In this document: one piece after another, positions 34,504 to 41,889 of the stretch
How positions within the stretch are numbered: position 1 is the stretch's first letter
How the letters are laid out: every line of letters starts with the position of its first letter
NCBI GenBank assembly: GCA_963767645.1
Contig: CAVYEW010000014.1
Coordinates: 1 to 64,000 of the forward strand
Source of the DNA: DATFDN01 sp963767645
GTDB taxonomy: Bacteria > Pseudomonadota > Alphaproteobacteria > Acetobacterales > Acetobacteraceae
DNA: 64,000 bases
Reading direction: 5' to 3'
Notes under the pieces: generated by a model
What the model was told of the DNA's origin: nothing
Database searches by the model: none
What the model saw: only the letters and a program-made list of their open reading frames with translations
Program-made: the position numbers and the translations under genes

Positions 34504-34854
34504 TTACAGCGCCGGTTCCGGGCAGACCGCCTGCAGCAGTTCATCCGCGCGAAACGGCTTGGCGAGGAAGAGCTCCGGCCCCTCCGCGCCGTCCTGAGCC
34601 ACCGCGGGATCGCCGCTCATCAGCACGCAGCGTATTCCCGGCCAGCGCTGGCGGGCTTCGGCGGCAAGCCTGAAGCCGTTCATCCCCGGTCCGAGCCGCA
34701 CATCCGCCAGGAGCACGGAGGGGGCCTCCATGCCGTCAACGTCGAGCGCCTCCGCCGCGCTGGAAACCGGTGTGACATGCAGGCCGGAATCGATCAGCAG
34801 GTCCGTAAGGCAGGAGCGCACCAGGTGATCGTCTTCAACAAGCAGCACCACCAT
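34504..34854 (-). CDS. Single-domain response regulator
   Basis: A 116-residue receiver domain without an output domain. VVLLVEDDHLVRSCLTDLL supplies the acidic pair, LLADVRLGPGMNG the phospho-acceptor Asp, LMSGDP the switch Thr/Ser position and LFLAKPF the Lys. Start 34854 is preferred to the ATG nine codons earlier because GGAGGG precedes it by about six bases. CheY-like proteins of this kind relay phosphate from a histidine kinase encoded elsewhere; none is visible here. It is transcribed away from the Crp-like gene, with which it shares the palindrome-bearing 34855-35005 region. Confidence 0.88.
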   Translation of the reverse strand: MVVLLVEDDHLVRSCLTDLLIDSGLHVTPVSSAAEALDVDGMEAPSVLLADVRLGPGMNGFRLAAEARQRWPGIRCVLMSGDPAVAQDGAEGPELFLAKPFRADELLQAVCPEPAL

Positions 34855-34980
34855 TTGGCCCTCCGTTGCATCCCTGCGCATATTGCATGGGAGAGAAGAA
34901 GGGGCATTGAGAGATACGTCAATGTGGAAAGCAGATGAATTCGCACTTATCGCACAGTTCTGCCTCGTAGAGTATGGACG

Positions 34981-35000
34981 AATGTACGGAACCGTTCATT
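34981..35000. promoter_or_regulatory. Near-palindrome upstream of the response regulator
   Basis: AATGTACGG (34981-34989) and CCGTTCATT (34992-35000) pair at eight of nine positions around AA. It sits about 130 bases upstream of the response-regulator start and 6 bases beyond the Crp-like gene's stop, so it could be an operator for the former or a terminator-like stem for the latter. Confidence 0.35.
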
Positions 35001-35005
35001 ATCTA

Positions 35006-35734
35006 CTAGGAACGCCCTAGGATGTGGTCCCGGCTGTCCCGGATCACGCGGTAGCACTCGCAAGACGCCTGCTCCAACCCGGGACGGTCGCGCACGGTGA
35101 TCCGCCCCCGCGCTTGGCTGACGAGGCCGGCAGATTGCAGGGTGCTGAGCGCGACGCTGACACCGGCCCGGCGCACCCCCAGCATCAGCGACAGGAATTC
35201 TTGCCGTATCGGCAGTATGTCTAACCCGACCCGGTCGTGGCACATCAGCAGCCACCGTGCCAGCCGCTCCGGCAGCTCGTGGCGGGCGTTGCACGCGGCC
35301 GACTGCGCGGTCTGGACGAGGAGAAACTGCACGTATCGCATGCAACGTTCGCGAAATGCCGGGCAAAGCTCGAGCTGCCGGCGAAGGTCCGCTGAACGCA
35401 TGCGGAACCCGGCCCCGGGGATCTGGATGAACGCGCGATGCACCGCGCGCGCCTCGGCGTTCAGCACAACCGAGATCCCGACCATGCCCTCCCACCCGGT
35501 CAGGCCCACCTCGACCTGGCCGCTGTCCCTGGTGTCGGCGGTGAGGGAGGCGAGACCGTACTCGAGGAAGAACACGTCTTCGATCGGGGTCTCGGCTTCA
35601 TGCAGGACCTGGGCGCTGACCAGGCTGACACGGGTCAACACCGGGCGAAGATGCCCGATCTCCTCTGGGGGGAGGCCCGCCAAGAGCTGATTACGAAATG
35701 AAGATCCAACCGAGACCTGGCTGAGGCAGTTCAT
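35006..35734 (-). CDS. Crp/Fnr-family transcriptional regulator
   Basis: A 242-residue protein with an N-terminal cyclic-nucleotide-binding-like beta roll (about 20-140; VFFLEYGLASLTADTRDSGQ, VGLTGWEGMVG) and a C-terminal Crp-type HTH (about 165-225; PERLARWLLMCHDRV, FLSLMLGVRRAGVSVALSTL). The N-terminal cysteines of FNR are not present in the FNR pattern, and residues for cAMP contact are not conserved, so the ligand is unknown. The start at MNCLSQ (35734) is favoured over a longer frame that reads through unlikely sequence. Proteins like this are multi-copy in rhizobia and Acetobacteraceae, often in stress control. Confidence 0.85.
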   Translation of the reverse strand: MNCLSQVSVGSSFRNQLLAGLPPEEIGHLRPVLTRVSLVSAQVLHEAETPIEDVFFLEYGLASLTADTRDSGQVEVGLTGWEGMVGISVVLNAEARAVHRAFIQIPGAGFRMRSADLRRQLELCPAFRERCMRYVQFLLVQTAQSAACNARHELPERLARWLLMCHDRVGLDILPIRQEFLSLMLGVRRAGVSVALSTLQSAGLVSQARGRITVRDRPGLEQASCECYRVIRDSRDHILGRS

Positions 35735-35865
35735 CGCATCCCCCCAATGGACGGGAGCGCGACGTACGTCTCTCAGCCGCTTGCGTCCGTGGAGTCCGTA
35801 GAGCCCGTGGAAGCGGTCCACGCTATATAGGCGAGGTCAAGGGGAAAGGGAAGTTTGCCCTGCCC

Positions 35866-36507
35866 TTAGTTTCGTCGCAGCAGGAACAGCGCCTGCTCGC
35901 CGAACAGATTCGCCAAGCGCCGGAGCCGCCGCCAAGGCGCCCGCCCGCCCGCCTCGTCGGCGGCGAGCCAGCGCTCCACGACATAGCCCTCCGCCGTGCA
36001 GAGGTCGAAGAAGTCGCGGATCGTGCAGGGATGGATATTCGGCGTCTCGTACCACATCCGGTCCCAAGCCGGTGTCATCGGCATCCGCCCCTTTACCAGC
36101 AGTTGCGCGCGGACCTGCCAATGCCCGAAATTCGGGAAGCTGACGATCGCGCGGGTGCCAATGCGCAGCATCTGGCGCAGCACCTCGCGCGGCCGCTCCA
36201 CCGCTTGCAGGGTGCGCGACAGCACCACGTAGTCGAACGCGCCGTCCGGATAATGCGCGAGGTCGATATCGGCGTCGCCATGCATCACCGGCATCCCGTG
36301 CGCGACCGCGCGCGTGACCAGCGCCATGTCAATCTCGATGCCGCGCGCGTCGCAGCCCTTGGTGGTGAACAGGTGCTCGATCAGCGTGCCGTCGCCGCAG
36401 CCGATATCGAGCACGCGCGCGCCGGGCGCCACCATCTCGGAGATCAGGCGCAGATCGAGGCGCATGTTCTTGGCGACGAACCGCACGCCTTCGGCAGATT
36501 GGCTCAT
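35866..36507 (-). CDS. metW: MetW methionine-biosynthesis methyltransferase-like protein
   Basis: A 213-residue class I SAM methyltransferase-fold protein. Motif I reads RVLDIGCGDGTLIEHL, followed by RGIEIDMALV. The family-specific YVVLSRTLQAVERP and SFPNFGHWQVRAQLL and the ending WYETPNIHPCTIRDF identify MetW. In other bacteria MetW partners MetX for homoserine acylation, but here metX is not adjacent; instead a class III aminotransferase lies 7 bases upstream in the same operon. The role is therefore assigned by family rather than by context. Confidence 0.92.
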   Translation of the reverse strand: MSQSAEGVRFVAKNMRLDLRLISEMVAPGARVLDIGCGDGTLIEHLFTTKGCDARGIEIDMALVTRAVAHGMPVMHGDADIDLAHYPDGAFDYVVLSRTLQAVERPREVLRQMLRIGTRAIVSFPNFGHWQVRAQLLVKGRMPMTPAWDRMWYETPNIHPCTIRDFFDLCTAEGYVVERWLAADEAGGRAPWRRLRRLANLFGEQALFLLRRN

Positions 36508-36514
36508 GCTCGTC

Positions 36515-37828
36515 TCATCCGCGGCGCAGCAGCGAGCTCCGCCCCGCCAGGAACTCTTCCACCGCGCCGGCCAGCTGGTCGCACTCGGCCTCGCCGATCG
36601 GCAGGCTCAGTGCCATCATGCCCCGCCGCGCGAGCCAGATGCCTTGGGCCAGCATGTCGAAGAAGAACAGCTCCTTCAGCTTGGCATTATCCTCTGCGGC
36701 ATCTGCCGGGCAACGGACGGGACCGCGCCGCGTGTGCAGGGCGAGCATGGAGCCGATGCCGGTGAACTGCATCGGCGCATCCGCCTCCGCGCAGAGCGCG
36801 TTCAGCCGCGCCCGCAGCGCCTCGCCGCGCGCGTTCAGCGCGAGGCACGCCGTCTCGGTATAGACCTGGGTGATGCCGACCAGGCCGGCGGACATGGTAA
36901 GCACGTTGTTGTTGAACGTGCCGGCATGGGGCAGGGCGTCGGGCCGGCTTGGATCGAACAGATCCATCACGTCCGCGCGCCCGCCGAACGCGCCGAAGGA
37001 CATGCCGCCGCCCACGTATTTGCCGAGGGTCGTCAGGTCGGCGGTGACGCCGCGCGCCGGACCGAGCCCGCCGGGCGCGAGGCGGGAGGTCATCACCTCG
37101 TCCAGCACCAGCAGCGCGCCGGCGCGTGTAGCGGCCGTGCGCACCGCGCGCAGGAACTCGGGCTCGGCGGGGATGCAGCCGCCGCTGCCCATCATCGGCT
37201 CCAGGATGATGGCGGCAAGCTCCGCGCCGTGGCGCTCGATCAGCGCCAGGGTCGCCTCGGTGTCGTTGTACGGCGCCAGCACGACGTCGAAGGGCGCGTT
37301 GATCCGGCTGGCGGCGCCGGCGAAGGTCAGGACCGCGCCATGATAGGCGCCCGCGAAGGCGAGGATGCGCCGCCGGCCGGTGAACGCGCGGGCGGCGGAG
37401 AGCGCCATCAGGTTGGCCTCGGTCCCCGAGTTGGTGAAGCGCAGCCGCGCCAGCCCGAAGCGGTCCGCGACGGCGCGGGCGAAGCGGGCCTCGGTCTGGT
37501 TGTGCGCGCCGTAGTTGATCCCGCCGCTCAATGCCTTCTGCACGGCGATGCGGATCGCGGGATGCGAGTGTCCATAGATGCCCGCCGTGTACTCGCCCAG
37601 AAAGTCGATGTACTCCGCGCCGTCGAGGTCGCGCAGCCGGCATCCGTCGCCGCGCGCCATGGCGACCGGGAACGGGTCGTAGTGCAGCACCGTCCGTGTG
37701 TTCCCGCCGGGCATGACTTCGGTGGCTTCCTGGTAGCGGGCGAGGCTCTTGGGGTTGCGGGCGATGTAGGTTTGCTTCGCCTCGCCGAGCGCCGCGTCGA
37801 GATCGGTGTTGCGCAAATGCTCGGACAT
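36515..37828 (-). CDS. Class III aminotransferase, glutamate-1-semialdehyde aminomutase-like
   Basis: A 437-residue PLP enzyme. Signature regions are EVMPGGNTRTVLHYDPFP, RFTNSGTEANLMALSAARA (phosphate-binding), AYHGAVLTFAG, ALLVLDEVMTSR (Asp contacting the PLP ring nitrogen) and the lysine in TLGKYVGGGMSFGAFGG. It resembles GSA-aminomutases and related aminotransferases, but several residues differ from HemL and it lies in a metW operon rather than a heme locus. Start 37828 (MSEHLRNTDLDAAL) leads directly into the family sequence; the longer frame adds an unlikely extension. The amino donor is not identifiable. Confidence 0.88.
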   Translation of the reverse strand: MSEHLRNTDLDAALGEAKQTYIARNPKSLARYQEATEVMPGGNTRTVLHYDPFPVAMARGDGCRLRDLDGAEYIDFLGEYTAGIYGHSHPAIRIAVQKALSGGINYGAHNQTEARFARAVADRFGLARLRFTNSGTEANLMALSAARAFTGRRRILAFAGAYHGAVLTFAGAASRINAPFDVVLAPYNDTEATLALIERHGAELAAIILEPMMGSGGCIPAEPEFLRAVRTAATRAGALLVLDEVMTSRLAPGGLGPARGVTADLTTLGKYVGGGMSFGAFGGRADVMDLFDPSRPDALPHAGTFNNNVLTMSAGLVGITQVYTETACLALNARGEALRARLNALCAEADAPMQFTGIGSMLALHTRRGPVRCPADAAEDNAKLKELFFFDMLAQGIWLARRGMMALSLPIGEAECDQLAGAVEEFLAGRSSLLRRG

Positions 37829-37949
37829 GACGGCCTCCGCTGGTCCGCGGCAGTGTGAGCCGGCCGGCGGTGGGACCGCAACGGGCGGCCGTGTTGCCCG
37901 CACGCCGTTCCGGCCCTAAAGCGGGGCAGGCCCGCGACAGGACGCCCGC

Positions 37950-38466
37950 ATGGATCTCAAGGACCACATCCGGGGCATTCCGGATTTCCCGAAACCCGGC
38001 ATTCTCTTCTACGACATCTCCACGCTGCTGCGGGATGCCGATGCGTGGCAGGTGGCGATGGGGCGGATGGCAAAGGCGGTGCGCGCCTATCAGCCCGATC
38101 TGCTGGCCGGGGTGGAGAGCCGGGGCTTCCTGATCGCGGCGCCGCTCGCGCTCAAGCTCGGCTGCGGCTTCGTCATGCTGCGCAAGCGGGGCAAGCTGCC
38201 GGGCGAGACGATCGGGCTGGACTATGCGCTGGAATACGGCACCGACCGGATCGAAATTCAGGCCGACGCGGTGGAGAGAGGGCAGCGCGTCGTTGTGGTG
38301 GACGATCTGCTGGCCACAGGCGGGACCATGGCCGCCGGCATCGCGCTGCTGCGCAAGGTCGGCGCGGTGGTCCCGGCGGCGGCGGCGCTCATCGAACTGA
38401 CCTTCCTGCGCGGCCGGTCGCGCCTCGACGTCCCGTGCGAGGCGCTGGTCTCGTACCGACGCCTAG
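37950..38466 (+). CDS. apt: Adenine phosphoribosyltransferase (one-base frameshift at the last codons)
   Basis: Apt salvages adenine to AMP with PRPP. MDLKDHIRGIPDFPKPGILF and the PRPP loop VVVVDDLLATGGTMAAG are diagnostic, as is MLRKRGKLPGETIGLDYALE. The frame reaches EALVSY and then misses its stop. Removing one C at 38456/38457 gives VSYDA and TAG at 38464-38466, for a 171-residue protein of normal length. As written the frame instead runs on antisense through the next gene into lolA. It is divergent from the aminotransferase. Function is nearly certain; the frameshift is treated as a probable sequence error. Confidence 0.94.
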
Positions 38467-39335
38467 ATCCGCGGCAGGACCACCGTGCCAGCCGGCGGCG
38501 GGGCTGCCGGAAGGCCGCCGATCGACACCCCGGCCGTGTTCTCGGTGACTTGGAACTGGCTGGCGCCGGCGGCCAGCTTCAGCGTGTCCACCACCTTCCC
38601 GCCCTTGTACAGCGAGAGCAAGTCGTTCTTGTAACTGTAGCTGTCGGCGGCGATGCCCAGAAGGTCGATCGCGTTGGTGGGGCCGCCAGTGTAGTTCACC
38701 AGGCCCTGGAAGGCGGTCGGCTTGCCGATGGTGATCCGATCGAACCCGCCGGAGTTCACGACCTGCCCGGGGGAGACCGCCCCCATGAAGCTGATCCCCG
38801 AGAAGAAGCCAGCGGTGAAGCTCCCGGTCCCGATGACATCGGCCTTGATGACGACCAGCCCGTTGGAGATGCTGCTGGCGCCGGTATTCGCCAGACGCGA
38901 TGTTGCGTCCGCAGCATTGACAGTGACTGTGGGGTTGTGTCCCGTGGCGGAGAAGGACCCGCTGAGGGTCGCGTGCGAGCCGATGTTCTCGACGACCGTG
39001 GTGCTTGCGGAGGAGTTCGCCCGCTCCTGCAGGTTGAGCGTCGCGCTGCTTGCGACATGGACTGTGACCTGCTGGGGGGCGGCGACGGTGTTCGAGACCA
39101 CGGCCGAGAGCACCGCTCCGCCGGAAAGGTTCACCGTAGCCGAAGAGGGTTGGGTGGAACCGGTGCCGGCGCCGATGACGAGCGTGTCGCCCGCCAAGTC
39201 ACCGCCATTCATGTTGGCGGTTCCGTGTGCCATCGTCAGCGTATCGCCTGGCTTCGGCGTTCCTGCGGGAGTCCAGTTCGCGTTGGCATAGATGTTGTTG
39301 CCCGCAAAGCCACCAATCCAGGACCGGGTTGCCAT
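38463..39335 (-). CDS. Signal-less beta-rich surface/adhesin-like protein
   Basis: A 290-residue protein beginning MATRSWIGGFAGNNIYANAN. It is rich in Gly, Ala, Ser, Thr, Asn and Val, with strand-loop repetition typical of beta-helix or passenger domains (for example LAGDTLVIGAGTGSTQPSSA). No Sec or lipoprotein signal is present, so a C-terminal type I secretion signal is possible; the last residues are hydrophobic with GTVVLPRI. A type I ABC/HlyD pair begins at 60744, some 21 kb away. The stop codon overlaps the apt stop on the other strand. Proteins starting this way are frequent in Acetobacteraceae, but the function is unknown. Confidence 0.72.
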   Translation of the reverse strand: MATRSWIGGFAGNNIYANANWTPAGTPKPGDTLTMAHGTANMNGGDLAGDTLVIGAGTGSTQPSSATVNLSGGAVLSAVVSNTVAAPQQVTVHVASSATLNLQERANSSASTTVVENIGSHATLSGSFSATGHNPTVTVNAADATSRLANTGASSISNGLVVIKADVIGTGSFTAGFFSGISFMGAVSPGQVVNSGGFDRITIGKPTAFQGLVNYTGGPTNAIDLLGIAADSYSYKNDLLSLYKGGKVVDTLKLAAGASQFQVTENTAGVSIGGLPAAPPPAGTVVLPRI

Positions 39336-39533
39336 CTAGTCACCTCCTGCAGGTGTGGACAGGCCCACCCTACAACCTTTCAGAGCATTTCGCTGGTGTA
39401 TAGTTCCTATTCCGAAAAGGCTCGCCGATATGTGATGGCAGCGGGCGAGGATCGCGCGGGATGCACCCGCAACATGACGGTTGGGCGCTTTCGCAACCTG
39501 CAAATCTTCAGCCTGCGGCCCCAGTTCAGAGCC

Positions 39534-40211
39534 ATGAACGCCCATCATGCGCTTCTGGTCTGTTTGCTGGCAACGCCGATCATGGCGCATGCCGCCGGCC
39601 CTGCTACGGCGCCCCCGAGCGTCCCCGCCGGCCAGCGCTCCGATGCCATCCAGTCCGACGCTGCCGTGATCGAGCGCGTCCAGGCCTATCTGAACGGGCT
39701 GCGCACGCTGAAGGCGCGCTTCGCTCAGGTCGCGCCAGACGGTGCGGTGACGCGCGGGACGGCGTGGCTGGAGCGGCCGGGGCGGATGCGCTTCCAGTAC
39801 GATCCGCCGACCCCGCTGCTGCTGGTCGCCGGCCATGGCTTCGTGCTGTTCAGCGACAGCAAGCTCGGCCAGACGAGCAACATCCCGATCGGCCAGACGC
39901 CGCTCGGCATCCTACTCGCGCCGCATATCGACCTGATGGGCGGGGAGCTGCGCGTCACCGACATACGCCGCCTGCCCGGCGAGCTGCAGCTCACCCTGGT
40001 CCGCGCCGCCAATCCCAGCGAGGGCAGCCTGACGCTGACCTTCGCCACCGATCCCCTGAGCCTGCGCCAGTGGACGGTGACTGATCCCCAGCAGCAGCGC
40101 ACGACGGTCACGCTGACCGATGTGCGGACCGGCGGGACCTTCGATCAGACCCTGTTCGACCCGAACGCGCCCTCGGTGAGCCCGGAGCGCCAGGGCGGCG
40201 GCGCCGGATAG
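39534..40211 (+). CDS. lolA: Outer-membrane lipoprotein carrier LolA-like
   Basis: A 225-residue periplasmic protein. MNAHHALLVCLLATPIMAHA is a Sec signal. The LolA fold is seen in LNGLRTLKARFAQVAPDGAV, GTAWLERPGRMRFQYDPPTP, LLLVAGHGFVLFSDSKLGQT and TFATDPLSLRQWTVTDPQQQ. It would ferry lipoproteins from LolCDE to LolB across the periplasm. The ATG at 39534 is chosen because the upstream continuation belongs to the accidental apt frame. The tail ENAPS-like ending is variable in the family. It precedes the amidotransferase gene by about 75 bases. Confidence 0.9.
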   Translation: MNAHHALLVCLLATPIMAHAAGPATAPPSVPAGQRSDAIQSDAAVIERVQAYLNGLRTLKARFAQVAPDGAVTRGTAWLERPGRMRFQYDPPTPLLLVAGHGFVLFSDSKLGQTSNIPIGQTPLGILLAPHIDLMGGELRVTDIRRLPGELQLTLVRAANPSEGSLTLTFATDPLSLRQWTVTDPQQQRTTVTLTDVRTGGTFDQTLFDPNAPSVSPERQGGGAG

Positions 40212-40284
40212 GCCAGGATGCTTGTGGCTTGCCCTCGCTACACGTATTGTTGATGATCCGCTCTGGCAAGGAATCGGCACCGAC

Positions 40285-41046
40285 GTGAAGCCACTGATCG
40301 GCATTAGCTGCTGCACCAAGCAGTTCGGGGTGTTCGGGATGCCGAACCACGCGGCCTCCGACACCTACATCCGTGCGACCGACACCGTCGTGCAGGGCGT
40401 CCCGGTGCTGATTCCCGCGAGCGGGACCGCCGCTTGCGTGGAGACCCTGCTCGACCGGCTGGACGGCATCATGTTCACTGGCAGCCGCTCCAACGTGCAG
40501 CCCTCCCTCTATGGCGGCCCGCCGCACCCGGATGGCGTGCCGGAGGACCCGGCGCGGGACTCCGCCACTCTGCCGCTCCTTCGCGCGGCGGTGGCGCGGG
40601 GTGTGCCGGTGCTGGCAGTCTGTCGGGGCTTTCAGGAACTGAATGTGGCGCTCGGCGGCAGCCTGCATCAGCGTATCCAGGACCTGCCGGGACGGCTCGA
40701 CCATTCGACGCCGCTGCAGGCCTCGAGCAAGGTGCGCATCGGCAAGGCGCACAGCGTGCGCGTGGTTCCCGGAAGCTGGCTGCACCGACTGGCCGGGGCG
40801 AGCGAGATCGCGGTCAACTCGCTGCACAACCAGGGAATCGACCGGCTCGCCCCCGGATTGGTGGCGGAAGGCACGGCGCCCGACGGGCTGATCGAGGCGG
40901 TCCGGGTCGCGAAGGCTCCCGGCTTCGCCGTGGGCGTGCAGTGGCATCCCGAGTACGATTTCGAGACCGACGCGCTCTCGCGCCGCATCTTCGCCGCGTT
41001 CGGCGAGGCGGTGCGTTCGCGTCGCGGCCTGCACCAAGCCGCCTGA
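40285..41046 (+). CDS. Class I glutamine amidotransferase, gamma-glutamyl-GABA hydrolase-like (peptidase C26)
   Basis: A 253-residue protein of the PuuD/C26 type. The nucleophile Cys is in VLAVCRGFQELNVALGGSLH (about residue 113) and the His/Glu pair in FAVGVQWHPEYD (about 214). MFTGSRSNVQPSLYGGPPHP is a family block. GTG 40285 is the likely start (VKPLIGISCC), with family similarity beginning at once. It hydrolyses gamma-glutamyl amides, for example in polyamine breakdown, although the other puu genes are absent here. xth follows 20 bases downstream. Confidence 0.9.
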   Translation: MKPLIGISCCTKQFGVFGMPNHAASDTYIRATDTVVQGVPVLIPASGTAACVETLLDRLDGIMFTGSRSNVQPSLYGGPPHPDGVPEDPARDSATLPLLRAAVARGVPVLAVCRGFQELNVALGGSLHQRIQDLPGRLDHSTPLQASSKVRIGKAHSVRVVPGSWLHRLAGASEIAVNSLHNQGIDRLAPGLVAEGTAPDGLIEAVRVAKAPGFAVGVQWHPEYDFETDALSRRIFAAFGEAVRSRRGLHQAA

Positions 41047-41066
41047 CGCGATCCCGCCAGCGCGCG

Positions 41067-41873
41067 ATGCCTCGGCTCCGGGTCGTGACCTGGAACATCA
41101 ACTCGCTGCGCCTGCGGCTAGGGCTGGTGCGCGAACTGGTCGCGGTCCTGGACCCGGACGTGATCTGCCTGCAGGAAACCAAGGTTCCGGACGCCTTGTT
41201 CCCGGCCGAGGCTCCCGGCGCGCTTGGCTATCCGCACGCCGCCTTCCGCGGCATGAAGGGCTATAACGGGGTGGCGATCCTGTCGCGCCGCCCGATCGAG
41301 GTAATGGCGGACGCGCCCGACTGGTGCGCCAAGGGCGACTGCCGGCATCTGGCGGTGCGCGTGGATGCGGCGGGCGGGGCGGTGGAGCTGCACAATTTCT
41401 ATGTCCCCGCGGGCGGCGACGTGCCGGATCGCGCGCGCAACCCGAAATTCGCCCATAAGCTCGATTTCGTCGCCGAGGCACGCGCCTGGTTCGCCGCCCG
41501 TCCGCGCCTGCGGCGCTCGGTGCTGGCGGGCGACCTCAACATCGCGCCGCTGGAGCGCGACGTCTGGAGCCATCGGCAACTGCTCGACGTGGTGAGCCAC
41601 ACGCCGGCCGAGACCGAGGCCCTGCTCGCCTGGCAGGCCACGGGGTTCGTCGATGCGGTGCGCCACTTCGTGCCGGAACAGGAGAAGCTGTTCACCTGGT
41701 GGTCCTACCGCAACCGCGACTGGCGCCGCTCGGATCGGGGCCGGCGGCTGGACCATGTCTGGGTGACTCCCGACCTCGTCGGCGGACTGCGCGGCCATAC
41801 CGTGCTGCGCGATGCCCGCGACTGGACGCGCGGGTCGGACCATGTGCCGGTGGCTGTCGATCTGGCCGTATGA
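41067..41873 (+). CDS. xth: Exodeoxyribonuclease III
   Basis: A 268-residue AP endonuclease/exonuclease III. LRVVTWNINSLRLRLGLV and DVICLQETKVPDALFP give the first metal-site Asn and Glu; YNGVAILSRRPIEV follows; the catalytic Asp and Asn lie in VLAGDLNIAPLERDVW, and the C-terminal RRLDHVWVTPDL and GSDHVPVAVDL supply the Asp-His pair. It repairs abasic sites and trims 3' ends. The ATG follows a CCAGCG segment without a strong ribosome site. It is convergent with the large ligase-fusion gene, their stops separated by about 16 bases. Confidence 0.95.
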   Translation: MPRLRVVTWNINSLRLRLGLVRELVAVLDPDVICLQETKVPDALFPAEAPGALGYPHAAFRGMKGYNGVAILSRRPIEVMADAPDWCAKGDCRHLAVRVDAAGGAVELHNFYVPAGGDVPDRARNPKFAHKLDFVAEARAWFAARPRLRRSVLAGDLNIAPLERDVWSHRQLLDVVSHTPAETEALLAWQATGFVDAVRHFVPEQEKLFTWWSYRNRDWRRSDRGRRLDHVWVTPDLVGGLRGHTVLRDARDWTRGSDHVPVAVDLAV

Positions 41874-41889
41874 TGGCCGGCACCGCCTG

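Noticed and set aside
37950..40211. A 753-residue Apt-LolA fusion protein
   Set aside because: The middle section is antisense to the surface-protein gene and has no protein-like character; one extra C at 38456/38457 hides the normal apt stop.
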